Assembly (NCBI GenBank): GCA_014706295.1
Contig: JACSVZ010000002.1
Coordinates: forward strand, 54,908,660-54,972,659
Direction: 5' to 3'
Source: Lycocorax pyrrhopterus obiensis
Taxonomy: Eukaryota; Chordata; Aves; Passeriformes; Paradisaeidae
Length of the DNA: 64,000 nt
The notes beneath the pieces are model-generated. The model had not been told where the DNA came from. It saw nothing but the letters and a program-made list of their open reading frames with translations, and searched no databases. Shown here piece after piece: positions 12,900 to 24,672 of this stretch. The translations under genes were made by a program, and so were the position numbers. Position 1 is the stretch's first letter. Each line of letters begins with the position of its first letter.

Positions 12900-15800
12900 A
12901 GCCTCAGTCCACGGGGGGTTTTGATGCTTGGATCAGTCACTTAGTTCTTGGGAATTTTACTGTACAGAGAATTTTATATATGAAATACCCCTGGTATCTA
13001 TACCAACTTTTGAATCTCAACGGTTTATTACACAGCTAAACATGAAGAGTTCTTTTCTTCTAAAATTTTTTTTCAGAGCAATACTTCATAACTTATACTA
13101 GAATTGTTTGAAAATATAGTAAAAAATGACAACTAGGATTAGTTAAGTTAGGATCAAATCCCAATGTGTTTATTCAAGTGAAACTACTACTTAACATTAA
13201 CAAAAGCTTTCTCTAGTAAGAGCAGTGGCATTTAGCCTGGGCTACTGTTTTGAAGCATATTGCAGAGTAAGACAAGTTGATCCGAAAATGACACCGCCCG
13301 AAAAGTCAAGAGCTATTCTCAGTTTCTATGTCACTTAATTACATTCTATGGTTAAAGCAGGAGACATTACTTAACAAATATTTTTTAAAGTAAGTAACTC
13401 ACCACAAGATCTCTTACAAAGCAACTTCACCTCGTACTGTACAGCAAAACTGGGATTTCTGTACCCCAAACACTGTAGCTGTGCCAGCCCACATTTCAAA
13501 ACTGTATTTTTGAGGTAATGAGTTTCAGAACAGAGTCCTTTACCAACATTTTTCACCTCATTTTTGACCACTTTTTCTACTCTTTTCTGGTTCCATATGA
13601 CTTCAGTATCAAAAGTCTTTTGCATGCAGGTATGCAAATTCAAAAAAGTCCACTGGTATAAAAGCACAAGTAGAGAATTACAGACTCCTGGACTATGGAA
13701 CAGAATTTTCTAGCAAAAAGAAACAAATTAAAAAAAAAAAAAATCACCACCACCAGGAGAAAACAAGCCAGCAAACAACAATAAGGCACAACCCCTCTAA
13801 TCACAGCTGCTCCTGTCATCACTCACAGGGAACAGCTGCACCACAGTGACAAAGTGCATCTTCCCAGACACCTGTACACCAGTTTCAGATGGAAGCTATT
13901 TCAGATCGTCAGGAACTTATCCCTACTTAATGTTGGTGTTTCTGAGACTCAAAATGCTGCAGCATTAATCTGTTTTGTCACCGATAGCAAAGCACCCATA
14001 AGAGAAACAAAAGTTTAGTGCATCTCTTAAAAAACAAGCACCATTAACTGTGCTCCTGCCCGTTCCCCACTGGCAGTAGGGACTGTTACTGAAGAGGTAC
14101 CATTTTGACAGGTAACAAAAAACAAATACCCACTGTTTCTATGGCATGCAGTGAAATACCAAAACAAGGAAATTTGAGAATAAGGAGGTGTATTTTAGGA
14201 AAAGGTACAGGTGAGCAAGGCAGGCCTTTGAAGAAATAAACTCATCCATCAAAAGAAGCTAAGCAGAAAGTGTCCGGTAAAAGAAAAGAAAGCTCTTCGC
14301 ATCTCATCATTCAACTCTGTTCATCTATATGAAAATAAGACTCATGAAATATTGCTAACATCAACAAGACACACAAATGCTGGTCATTCATTCCAACCAA
14401 ATCAGTACATGATTTTCACAAACCGTTAAAAAATGAAAAGCAGCAGTGTAGAAAAACTTGTTCTCTAGGGACCTGTCTCCTCTCAACTTTCTAAAATGCT
14501 CCTCCCTCACCTGCTTAACAGATTTGGGAAAAATTTTCACACAGCATGTATTAAATGTTATATTTTAAAAATATATTTATTGTCACTGATTACATGAAAG
14601 AAGGCTGAAGGAGAAAGTTGTCATTCTCTATGCCAACACCTGTCAATAAGTTCACAACAATTTAACTTCAGACACTGCAAAGGAAAGTACAAAGTATGCG
14701 TTCCTAACGTGCTATTCATAACATTAAACAAAGAGAAAAAACTATAGGGTGGTGATGTTTCATATTTATGTATCAGAGCTTTAAACACAACTACACTTAA
14801 TAATTTTTAGTGTTTACTGAAAATCTATCTTAAGGGATGCATCTGTGACATAACATCTAATCATCTTTATTTTACATTTGGTCAGTTTGATCCTCAAACA
14901 AATCAAAATTGCCCCACTATAATTTATTTTTTTCTTATCAAAGTTACTAAAATTAGTTGACAAGGGCTGTTGCTAATAGATCTGTAGCATCTGTTGTAAT
15001 TGTAACAAAACCTCAATAAATGGTACATAAGTTCATACTGAGGCAGTTGGACAATTTCACCTACTTTTGTTTACTTGGGAACATCTTTTCAGCAGTGTAA
15101 GGATCAGGCTAGCAAACATCTTACGCTGACCAATAGAAAAAGCACAATATATGAATTTTTAGCTTTTTCACTACTGCTTTTAGTGAGATAAATTATATTT
15201 TCAGCCCAGAAGGAGACAAGATACGGTTACACATCATTTCTATATCACACACGACAACTCTAATGAAAGTGTCTGTGTATATTTCACTACCACTGTAGAA
15301 CATCCAAATGACAATGGCTCAAAAAATATCCTGCCTTTTATTAGAAGACTTGCCTGATCTAAAAACAAACAGACATTTCACTATCCTCAAATTAAAAGCT
15401 CATTTTTTGCTTTGTATATGCCTTGCTGTATTTAATAGATACACCCTAAACATTTGAGAAAATAAAACATATAAACACAGCAGAAGATATTTATATTACT
15501 CTAGATAACTAATAGCCCTTTGAATTTTACACATTATAATTCTTTCCTGGATGAAATGGGCTAAAATAATTATTATATGCTTTTTGAACATTCAAACTGC
15601 TAATGGAAATTATGCTTTCCATGGAAACAAAGATTACTAAGAGGGTGCTTAAAAATGGATGTGATATTCAGTAACGGTCATTACTGCAATCCAGAAATTA
15701 AATTTTGGGGGGGTTTAATTACTATTTTTCCTGTATCTGTAGTGAAGTTATTTAGTAAAACATTCTGTGCTGTATCTTTCAGTAATGTGTAAGGAATATT

Positions 15801-16650
15801 CTAATATAAAATTACATGTGTTCTTTTGTTTTTAAAAAAATCTTGCAGCTCTTATTGTAGGTGGAATACTGAAATCTGAACACTGCTACAGATTTCCTTA
15901 GAGATTATAAAATCAAAAGTTGAATCTTAGAAAATGGGCTCTCACCCTCTCTCCCTTAAAGCTGCATTCCCTTTGAACAAGATCTTTTTCCCTTTGACTT
16001 CCACCTATAGAATAATGAAAAATAAGTAAATGGTCCATTTTTATTAAGGTTTGTCTCAGGTCACAAATAGAAATAATTAAAAGGGACTTCTTCAGGAGTG
16101 CAGTCCCTCTAAACCCAAAATGTCACAATGTACCATACAGTGCTGCTACAGCTCAGACACCTATCAACATCTATCACTCAAGCACGCGCCTCAACAGCTC
16201 TGCTCCCTTTTCTGATTAGAGATCAGAGTTGCTTGAGTTGGCTTACAGGCTGTCATCCGTTTGAATGACAGATGTCTGTGTTGGAGTGCCACTCTCGCTG
16301 CTTTTGTTTTGATTGTAAAATGTTACACTTATCTGGCACAATTTAGACTATTCCAAAACGAATAAAAATTCAAAAGGTAATTTCTCTTTCCACAGGCTTG
16401 AGAAGAAATATTTCATTTCTAATTTAAATTCCAAAAACATTAGCTCCACGTGCAATACCCTTGCTAGGCTTTGTTTACTCAGTATGAAGTGTTTTCTGTA
16501 AGAATCTCTCCGTTCTCTTCAACCAGATTTATTTTTACCATTAAAAAAATTATAACTTTTCAGTTTAACCAAGCCTCAGAAAAAGCTGGTAGCATGTGCG
16601 ACACACCAGCACCCACCACAATAATTGTTAAAGTACTCCAAGAAAATGAT
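12900..16650. other. Intronic sequence with no recognised gene
   Basis: AT-rich, with an A14 run at 13730-13743. A short inverted repeat CTGTCAT / ATGACAG with an eight-base loop lies at 16250-16271, about 0.7 kb past the donor. No repeat family is recognised. Confidence 0.55.
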
Positions 16651-16652
16651 AA

Positions 16653-16667
16653 ACACACACACACACA
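16653..16667 (+). repeat. (AC)7 microsatellite
   Basis: A short perfect AC dinucleotide run lies in the intron downstream of the POU6F2 exon, in (GU)n orientation in the sense transcript. Confidence 0.9.
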
Positions 16668-16860
16668 TTATTTTACATTAGAGTCCATGGTTCTGAAAAA
16701 ACTATAAAACATCTGCAACTTGCACTAAATACGTTCATTGTTAACAAAAGTTTTCAGCACTGATCCTGTCATTCTGGTAACCAGTTGCAATGGGAGCAGA
16801 GGACTGTGTGCCTGCATGCTACAAGCTACTCTTTCCTCCTTACAAGAAAATTGAGCGAAC

Positions 16861-16888
16861 AAAAAAAAAAAAAAAAAAAAAAAAAAAA
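16861..16888 (-). repeat. A28 tract (U28 in POU6F2 pre-mRNA)
   Basis: There are twenty-eight uninterrupted A on the plus strand, followed by G-interrupted A runs to about 16910. In the sense direction this is a long U/UC-rich tract starting about 65-90 nt downstream of the donor. U-rich sequence just after a donor is the typical position for TIA1 or ELAVL binding. No adjacent element has a body consistent with a SINE or LINE tail, so it is treated as a simple repeat. Confidence 0.95.
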
Positions 16889-16968
16889 GAAGGAAAAAAA
16901 AAGGAAAAAGAACAGGGGGAGATTGCTCTTCCGGACAACATGGTAGCAGTGAAATGAAATACCTAGAC

Positions 16969-16979
16969 AGACTTACCGA
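16969..16979 (-). other. POU6F2: Splice donor of the POU6F2 exon
   Basis: The minus strand reads TCG|GTAAGTCT, with the GT at 16976-16975. It is a near-consensus donor (G at -1, GTAAGT). It leaves a single G in the exon, so the next codon is completed across the junction as Gly if the next exon begins with GN, which agrees with the LFG expected in POU6F2. Confidence 0.93.
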
Positions 16980-17148
16980 AGAGCTTGCTGGGAGTGTCCT
17001 CGCTGTCATTTGATTCCACAGGCGCAAGCAAGGGCTCATTCAGCTCGTTGTCTGAAGTAGCTGCCTTGTCCTCACCTCTCAACTCTGCATTCATTTCACT
17101 CCGCAGTGACAGCAAGGGCTTACTGACTTGTCCAGCTATCATTGGATC
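16977..17148 (-). CDS. POU6F2: POU6F2 N-terminal coding exon (internal exon, 172 nt)
   Basis: POU6F2 is a nuclear POU-specific plus homeodomain transcription factor expressed in retinal ganglion and amacrine cells and brain. Seen: on the minus strand the segment opens after a cctag acceptor, reads 57 complete codons beginning D-P-M-I-A-G-Q and ending T-P-S-K-L-F, and leaves one base (phase 1) before a GTAAGT donor. The acidic stretch includes ELRGEDKAATSD and NEPLLAPVESNDSED. From memory of mammalian POU6F2 the match is near identical, with differences such as SLRSEM for SVRSEM and TSDNEL for TSDSEL. This segment lies well upstream of the glutamine-rich region and the DNA-binding domains, which are on exons outside the window. 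An in-frame ATG sits at 17142-17140 in a weak start context (C at -3, A at +4), so translation probably starts in an upstream exon, with this ATG as a possible alternative start. Identity is very likely; only the exact upstream exon structure is unknown. Confidence 0.95.
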
Positions 17149-17190
17149 CTAGGATGGGGGGAAAAAAAGAGTGAGGGGGAAAAAAAGTGG
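17149..17190 (-). other. POU6F2: Splice acceptor and polypyrimidine tract of the POU6F2 exon
   Basis: On the minus strand two pyrimidine blocks, separated by a short CAC element, lead to CATCCTAG with the AG at 17150-17149. No AG interrupts the last pyrimidine block. This is a strong 3' splice site and fixes the exon start at 17148. Confidence 0.93.
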
Positions 17191-17215
17191 CAGCTTTGGT
17201 GTGCGTATACTCTCT

Positions 17216-17279
17216 CTTCCACTCCCTCTCTCTCTCACACACACACATACACACACACACTCTCTCTCTCTCTCTCTTA
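17216..17279 (-). repeat. Compound (TC)n(AC)n(TC)n microsatellite next to the exon acceptor
   Basis: On the plus strand a TC run passes into AC repeats with one interrupting T, then into a second TC run. In the sense direction of POU6F2 this is (GA)n(GU)n(GA)n RNA, ending about 70 nt upstream of the exon acceptor. GU repeats are known targets of TDP-43 and CELF proteins; any effect on this exon is inference. Confidence 0.95.
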
Positions 17280-19900
17280 TCTCTGGCTGCTCCTGCTGTT
17301 ATTGCTGGCTGCAGTCAAGTGAAGAGCTATTACAGATCCAATGAGTTTTCCATTACTCCCCACCCTATTAAAGCTCAACTAGCATGTGAGAGATTCAGGA
17401 TGCTTTGGAGAAAAACTTCTGTGAAAGCAACATAACCAACACAGCTTTAATTGTGGGATGTGCTTTTTTTGTGTGTATGCTTTTACACCTCACCCTGTCC
17501 TTAGCATAGTAAGAAAAGAAATTCCTATATGCTCCGATACCCCAGAAGAGGACCCCCCTGTGAGTGCTCCACAGTGATTTAAAGAGGCATCCTCAGCTGT
17601 ACAACATTAACGAAATCAAATACACAGTTTCTAGCATTCCAGCATTTCTATGAAAATACACAGCATCAAATAGCCATTTCATTACATACTTTTAACAGAA
17701 ATACTGATCTCTTCTAACTGCTCCTGTCGTTGGGATACTATGCTCCAAAAGTCCATAAAGACACAAACACACATTTTTCTTTCGAAAATAAAAAACACAT
17801 AAACCATTTTCTAAAAGATAAAATTAGGGAAGATACTTACACATACAGTTTGCAATTATTCTTGTGTTTGCAACATTATATCCCCCACAAAAGATTACAC
17901 ATATATATACACATCTAAATTTTTTCTTGATGATTAGAATCTGTTTTATCTTCTGCTCATTGAGGACGTTTGGGGGTCAGGCATTATTTCCAAGCACACT
18001 CGGTTATTCCGTTTGCAAACTAATAAGCATAATATCATGACAGCACAGAAAGCAGAGTAAAAAAAATACTAAAAAAAGAAAAAGAACAAGTGACCTTGTT
18101 GCTCTCTCTAGCAGCTATTTATTGCAAAGTTCATGCCTAAATGGCTCTTATGCAGAGAACAGGTGACCAGCGAGCAAGTAGGTTGGCTAGCATGTTCCCT
18201 CTGTCCCGTCCTCACATTGGTCGATGTTTGCCTATGGGTTTTTTAATGTATTCATGTCTGAAAAGTGAATTTGATATGACACATGATAATCTATGAAAAT
18301 GTTAATCAATACAAATAGTTTAAGCTGTCATCAAATGCACTTCTTTAGTCAATACTCATATTGCCAAAAACAATGTCACTGTCACCAGGGCTTAATTTGC
18401 ACAGCACTTAAATATTGGACTCTGTGCATCAATGCACTCCTCTTCAAATACTGTAGGTAAACACATTTTCTCCCTATTTAAGGGTGAAGCACTCAGCACG
18501 CATTTAGTTGAGCCGAATCCTCCCTTTTGAATACCTTGATAGGTCCACTGGAGGGCAAAATTAATACTTAATTGAATCTCACAGTCATCAAAATAATCAA
18601 TACTTTTTTATTATTTATTCTTTACAGTCTGTTGACTGTTTCAAACCTCTGAGGGAATGGTGGAAAGGATTCATGGCTTTGAAACACTGTCATTTAACAA
18701 GGTAATTTTCAGTGGGGCATTAGAGGTTGTGAAACATATAATAAAACAAAAATGGTGGCTTATAATAGGAAGAAAGAAAAGAATTATATTTCTGCCATCT
18801 AACAAAACAGGATAAATAAAAAAAGCAAGTGCAAGCAGGAGAGGGAGAAAGGAGGGGGAGAGGGAAAGAAAGACTGGCTTTTGAAGGGTTTTATCATATC
18901 AAGAGCAGAGCTGAGCTTTCATAATGCTGACATTTCTCATTCTGACAATCCTAAACAAGTGGAAAGGATGAGATCCCAGATATCATCTTTCATCACATTC
19001 CCCAGCTTAAGAACCAACATGACAGCTTCTCTCCCCTTTACACTGTTAATTACTAAATAAAATACTGCTCTCTGTCAGCATTAGATTATTGCAGATAGCA
19101 ACCACAAACATTACTCCATTGTTTTGTTTTGCCTTTTTTTAAACCGGTGATATCTACCTTGAACTCTTCAGAAAATAAATTAGGCTTGTGTCTACATATT
19201 GTAAATATATGAAACATAATCAATTTAATCAATGTGGTCAATCCATGTTATTGTCAGGCTAAATTGCTGGCGATTTATTAACATTTCATTTACTGTATTT
19301 ATTAGGCAGCAACAATCTGAACATTTCTTAGATGTTTCTGGAGAGGAAACAGAAACCAACAGATTTCTTTTGCAGACACTGTAAAAAAACTCTGGCTTGT
19401 TTTGCCTCATACTCATATTGCTCTATGGACAGTCATTTACTGAGGCAAAAAATTTGTTTGCTTTCATATACTAAATAATGTATTTTAGCGGATTTTGCAG
19501 CTAAAGGTCATTGTGAACACAAACAGCATTGTTTCAGTCTGAGCTGCTTCTCTCAGTTTCAGCTATTCAAAACTAACCTCAAGATTTGTTACTAACATCC
19601 ATAAAAAACGTTAATCAGGACAAAATTTGACCCTTTTCATCAAAGTAGTTTGGGGAGGGAACTAACCATGTCCACAGAGAAAAACTCCTGATCTGAGGAC
19701 TAACAGCAATTTAATGGATTTAATGCAATCTGTAGGACTCTAGATTAAGTCTAAGTTGCCACATTCTGAAGCTGAATACATGAAAAGTGGTAGGAAGAAT
19801 AATGTGGGAAATGTGACAGTACTGGGAGAAACCTCAGCCCTTCGATGACAGTGAATTCACAGCAACTTCAACAGAGCCAGGATTTTGTTTGTTACATATA
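17280..19900. other. Intronic sequence with a polypurine tract
   Basis: A 37-nt pure purine run lies at 18837-18873 (G-rich, GGGAGAAAGGAGGGGG type). It is a long pyrimidine tract in the sense transcript. No other element is recognised. Confidence 0.6.
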
Positions 19901-19902
19901 TC

Positions 19903-20245
19903 AATAATTCGGCCTCATCTGGAGTACTTTGTTCATTTCTGGTTAGCCCATCTAAGAAAGATACATCAGAAAAAGGTACAGTAAGAATGATAAACTGATT
20001 GAAAGGACTGAGTGCTTACAGAAAAGTGTGACTAAGAATGAGCATGATCAAAGGATACAAGATAATAAACAGCAGAGAGAAAATGTAGATCAGAAACTAT
20101 TCACCCTAACTCTTCTGAGGAGAAAAGGTGTCTCCACTGAAATGGGGAAAAGTCATAAATCTAATAATAACAAATTATACTTTTCCAAACAGTAGGTGGT
20201 GGAAAACCTGTGGAACTCATTGCTGCAAGGTATCACTGAGACCTG
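19903..20245 (+). mobile_element. Old CR1/L3-like LINE 3' fragment
   Basis: The plus strand keeps decayed but ordered CR1-type 3' motifs: 'ctggagtactttgttcatttctgg', a middle with 'aaactattcaccc...ctgaggagaaaaggtg', and 'gtggaactcattgctgcaaggtatcactgag', the usual wording before the CR1/L3 end. Divergence is much higher than in the CR1 copies at 61.6 and 63.2 kb, so it is probably an ancient amniote copy. No coding frame survives. Confidence 0.6.
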
Positions 20246-23200
20246 CACCGCAGTAAACATCAACATAGTCACTCGCATGGCTGGGCATACTCTTAGCAGT
20301 GAATTTAAAACAGCTTTGCAAACACACAGGCAAGGACTATAAAAAGTGAAATAACATAAACTGCTGCCCCCTCCCTCAGACAGCACAAGAACCTGTAGTT
20401 AACCCCCAGGGTAGCTCTCTCTGTCAGGTGGTAAATGAACGACAACTTTCTCTATAAGCAAACGGATTAGATACTGTCCAAGTTTCTAGTCTACATGAAG
20501 ACTAAATAAATCACTTAAACGATGGGTTAAGGAAAGGTTTGTTTCCTTGATAAACATATTAAAAATTGGACATTTTTAAACTTCAGGTTATCTCCAGGCC
20601 TTCAATTGCTTTCTGTGCTTAAAAACAAGTCTGTTCTGCAGTGAATTATGCATTATTAAAAACTATTGTTTTTGCAAAACACATAATAAATTGTAATTCC
20701 AGTGCACAGCAAGTGGCCTAGTCTGCAAAATCCCTTGGTGATCAAAGAGGTTGTTCCTATATTTCCTAATGGCCTCCCTAAAAAAAAATTCCGGAGTAGT
20801 TGCTATGACAGCTGCAGGCCCAGCAGCCTTCTCCTCTTCTGCCCACCTACAAGTCCATCCCAGAGAGGACCCACGGCATTGGAGACGATGCACTGAGGCA
20901 AGCAATTGCATATGCATGTTTAGTAGGTAATACGGTCAGGATCTGTTCTTCTGCACTGGATGTCTGTGGGCTTGACACTCAGCATTTGCTTTTTGGAAGG
21001 TGCTATAGGTCAGATTACACTCCACACTGTAACACAGGCTCTCCTGTTCACTGACAGCCGCCCAAAAGTTTCAGCTTTTCATATGCAAAATTGAAAAGTC
21101 TAAGAATGCATAAAACCAGCAAGATGAACTTTGTCAAAAGGGTTTAAATGCTTTAAGTAAGAGGCAAGGGCATATAATGCTTCAGAATTTCAGAGTTCTA
21201 GTTAAGAGAGAGCTAAGGAATCACAATCCCCTTATTCAAAATACAACTGTATATACCACACATGTAGTGACAAATTATACACACATTTCTTGCAGATACT
21301 CATAAAACTTGTCATCTATTTCTTGTCCAACTAGCACTAGTACTTCCAGACTTGCCTGTTTCCTATGAGATTTCCCTGACAGCTTTGTGCTGCAAGTGGT
21401 CCTCCCTGCTGTGTGTCTCCCTTAAGGGGTGGCTTATACCTCCTGCAATTCACTTACAGTATCTGCTACACCACTCTTCAGCTCTACCACTCCCTGATGG
21501 CTTAAACTGGCTGTTGGGCTTAATTTAATAGTAAAAATCCTGTGGATTTGCAAACGCAAATTACAGTTGTGGTAACACACCCTCTTCTAAAAGCTAAAAC
21601 CTTTACCTTTTTTTTATCTGAAGCACTGTATGAAGTACAGAACATTTATCAACGTGTTAAAAGCTTTGCCTTTGCACTTTAAGGGTAAAGGTGCAGTTTC
21701 TAAGCAAAACTATTTAGTAATCAAAGACAGCTTTTAAAAGAAACTGTGTAGGGTTTGTGTCAAACATGCCCTAGGCAGAAGTCTAAAAATGAATTACTTT
21801 CTTCTTTAATGTAGGACTTGGGTGATAATAGAGCTTTATAAAGGCTTCATGTACTGATTTAGCCACTGGTCTAAATTTTGTACTTACTGCACCATAAACA
21901 TTGTTGTTTTGAATGTAATTACTTTCTAAATTCTAGTTCAGAGAAAAAGTAAGAACCTCTGTTTTGCTTTTTATTTTACCCTTAGTCTGAAGTTAATTTG
22001 CACAGACTTTTTTCCCCCTACCTTAGAAGTACTAGAAAACAATTTTCTGCTTTTCTTCAAAACATGAAATAAATCTTGCCCAAACCCCCACCCCCCAATC
22101 ATGATATTACACAGACTTCTGTTTGGGACATACACAACGAATTTGTTTGAGAGCTAACACAAAAATTCTACTAGTAAACATAAAATATACACTTCGTAAT
22201 GACTTATTATTCCCATGACTGCACTAAAATTTATTTGAATTGTACCTTTTTAAATTGTTAAATCAAGATAGAGCACAATCACAAATTTGGATAAAGCTAT
22301 TCCAAAAGCTAAGATGTACCTTAGTTTTTTGTGAGGAATACATTAAAAAGACTCTACTGGAAAAGGATTTGATTTAATTTTTTGTTAAATACCAGTGAAA
22401 TTTAGGATTACCTTCTCCCTTGGTCTTCTTCTTATGAAAAAGTTTTCTTCCTTCATCTTATTGCTTCTAGAGGTATTCATTTTTTTTCCCATAAATAAAG
22501 ATCTCTTACTGACAACCTTCTTTGATTATTTCTTCTTTTAACATCGTTTTATCTGCTGTCACTAATGTGCTGATATTTCCATCCCAATCTATCCATAGAC
22601 TAGTTTATGCAAACAACTTTGAATCAACCTTTTGTCCCCTGCTAGCCTGGGGACAATTTCTGACCATTTCTACCTGCTGGCTGTTATTTCCCCGGAAAAG
22701 TTACAGAGAAAAATCTCATTTTCTTCACAGCCACTTCTACCACCACCTTTGGATGGATGTTTGTAAGCAAAACAAACAAGACTGCTGATACATGGTCATT
22801 GATCTCTCATCACTACTTTGATCTTGAACGTCTACTTACGTATTTATGTCTCTTACCTATATTACTCATATTCAACTTACTAAAATCTTCTGTATTACCT
22901 CTCCTGCCCCTTACAGCAAAAAGCTGATATATCAACAGCTCATCTCACTCAATATGAATATTATCACCCAAAACAGTCTCTGCTTTTCTCCAGCTAGAAT
23001 TGTATTTATTCTCCTCATTAAATTTCCTGTAGCAGAAAAAGAAAGTTTTTCTTTTCTCCCTTTTCTCAATAGTAGTGTGGCTTTGAACATTTTGTTTTTC
23101 CAGTGATACTCATTTTCACATAGAGTATCCAGGATGCAGTTAAAAAAGAGTTTTATAGTTTAAAATAATGTAGCTAATTAAGAAATCAGTGCTTAGTTAT

Positions 23201-24619
23201 ACTCATTTTATTAATAGTACTGAACTGTAACAATTTAATTTGGAAAGTCAGAAAAACTATCACTGCCCATGGTGATTTCTTTCACAGAAATATTCTTCTC
23301 AAGTTAAGCAGTAATGTTAGGATTGTCTCCTTCATTTATTTACTTAATTTTAAGTTCCGAGGAAATTGAAATGGTTACTGCTTATTAGAATAATGTAGAT
23401 CTGACCAAAAAAATAAAGTTTACAGAAATTATGGAGCTTTTGTTGCTTTAGGAATCTTAAAATAGAATTAATGTTATTTCTTTTAAACTAAATTTTAAGT
23501 GACAACGTCCCTTGAATTGCTGTGCCTTGAGATTGAGGTACTGCAATGTGTTTTCAAATCATACCAAAAAATCCCTCACTAAACTTACTTTTTTCCCCTA
23601 TGTCACTATTTTCCCTAATGATATTGTTGCACATATTCCTTACACCTATTAAGAGCAAGCTGAAAGGTTCACAAGAGAAGTTCAATTTGCTAATCAGTCT
23701 AGCTACAGGCTGCAGGGAATAGGCACACAGAAGCTGCACAGTTGTAAATAGCTAGGTCACCATTTATTTTATAATCAGTTTGAGTTTATTGCTCTATATG
23801 TACCCTGGCAGTCATGCTGCAATCTTCAAAAAAGAAAGAAAGGCAAAGAATGCTGGTTTCACCATAGAAAAAGTAAGGAAAAATAATTCATTGTAGGAGA
23901 CTTCTGCACTTCTGGTCCAGAAAAGCCATTTCTTAATCCTGCTGGCAAAGAAATATGTGCACTAATGAATCCATACTTTGTGTTTTTCCTGACACACGAC
24001 ACTTAGGGATCACTAATGCCAGAGTACACACAGCACAGAAGCTTTACTCTAAATGTTGCTTTCAAGTCTTAAAGTTGACCTTAATGCTTCTGATACAATT
24101 ATTAGTCTGATTTAAGGATCATTTTGCTCTTTTTGTTACAAGAACTCTTGTTTAGAGTTTTGTACCAGATCCAGGGTGAATCTATTCAAAACCTTCCTCT
24201 ACTAATTCGACAGCAAGAGTCTTAATTTTGGCCATGGTCTGATTATAATGATTCCCCATTTAAATTACATACTGCCTTACTGGAATGGAGCTTGTCTCTC
24301 TGTGGACATGTAGCAAAAGTTTGTATGCATACACAGGTCAAGAGACAAGAGAAGCTACTATTCTGGGAAGCTACCACGCTCCTCAAAACACATGATAGAC
24401 AACAGCACACAGCCCCTAGTAGAAATAACAAGTCCTGAGAGTGGTGAGAGAAATCAGCCTTCTTCTAGTTAAAGATTCTTGGAGTCACATAAAATCTGAC
24501 CCATTTTTGTGAAAGCAGACAATCAGACCCTAGAGATCAGAATAGGGAAAAGGCAAATCAGGCATTTTTGACTGGGACCAACATGGTGGATAAGCCTTCA
24601 ACAGTCTTTCCCACACATT
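20246..24619. other. Intronic sequence with no recognised element
   Basis: AT-rich intron with scattered chance ORFs up to 88 codons (for example 22522-22788). No splice-flanked coding exon or transposon is recognised. Confidence 0.55.
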
Positions 24620-24672
24620 TCATAGAATCATTTAGGTTGGAAAAGACCTTTAGGATTATCAAACCAAGAGAT
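24620..24672 (-). mobile_element. Short CR1 3'-end fragment
   Basis: The plus strand reads 'catagaatcatttaggttgg' followed by 'aaaagacctttaggattatc', the reverse complement of the conserved CR1 3' end (gatcatctaaggtcttttccaacct ... gattctatga). Only about 50 bp is recognisable, the usual heavy 5' truncation of CR1. Confidence 0.8.

Larger units (their letters stand above)
1..16976 (-). other. POU6F2: POU6F2 intron downstream of the exon (partial)
   Basis: This AT-rich non-coding sequence follows the donor at 16976 and runs off the window's left edge. The next POU6F2 coding exon (GARGNP... region, recalled from mammals) was looked for on the minus strand and not found, so this intron exceeds 16.9 kb, in keeping with the very large gene. 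Short open frames here show no family resemblance and lack splice context. The individual landmarks are listed separately. Confidence 0.85.

Noticed and set aside
16725..17039. Minus-strand frame overlapping the exon
   Set aside because: It runs in a different frame from the POU6F2 codons and reads through the donor and the poly-U tract; a shadow.
18915..18935. Minus-strand ATGTCAGCATTA (M-S-A-L), considered as the missing first exon
   Set aside because: It is followed at once by a stop codon and has no donor.
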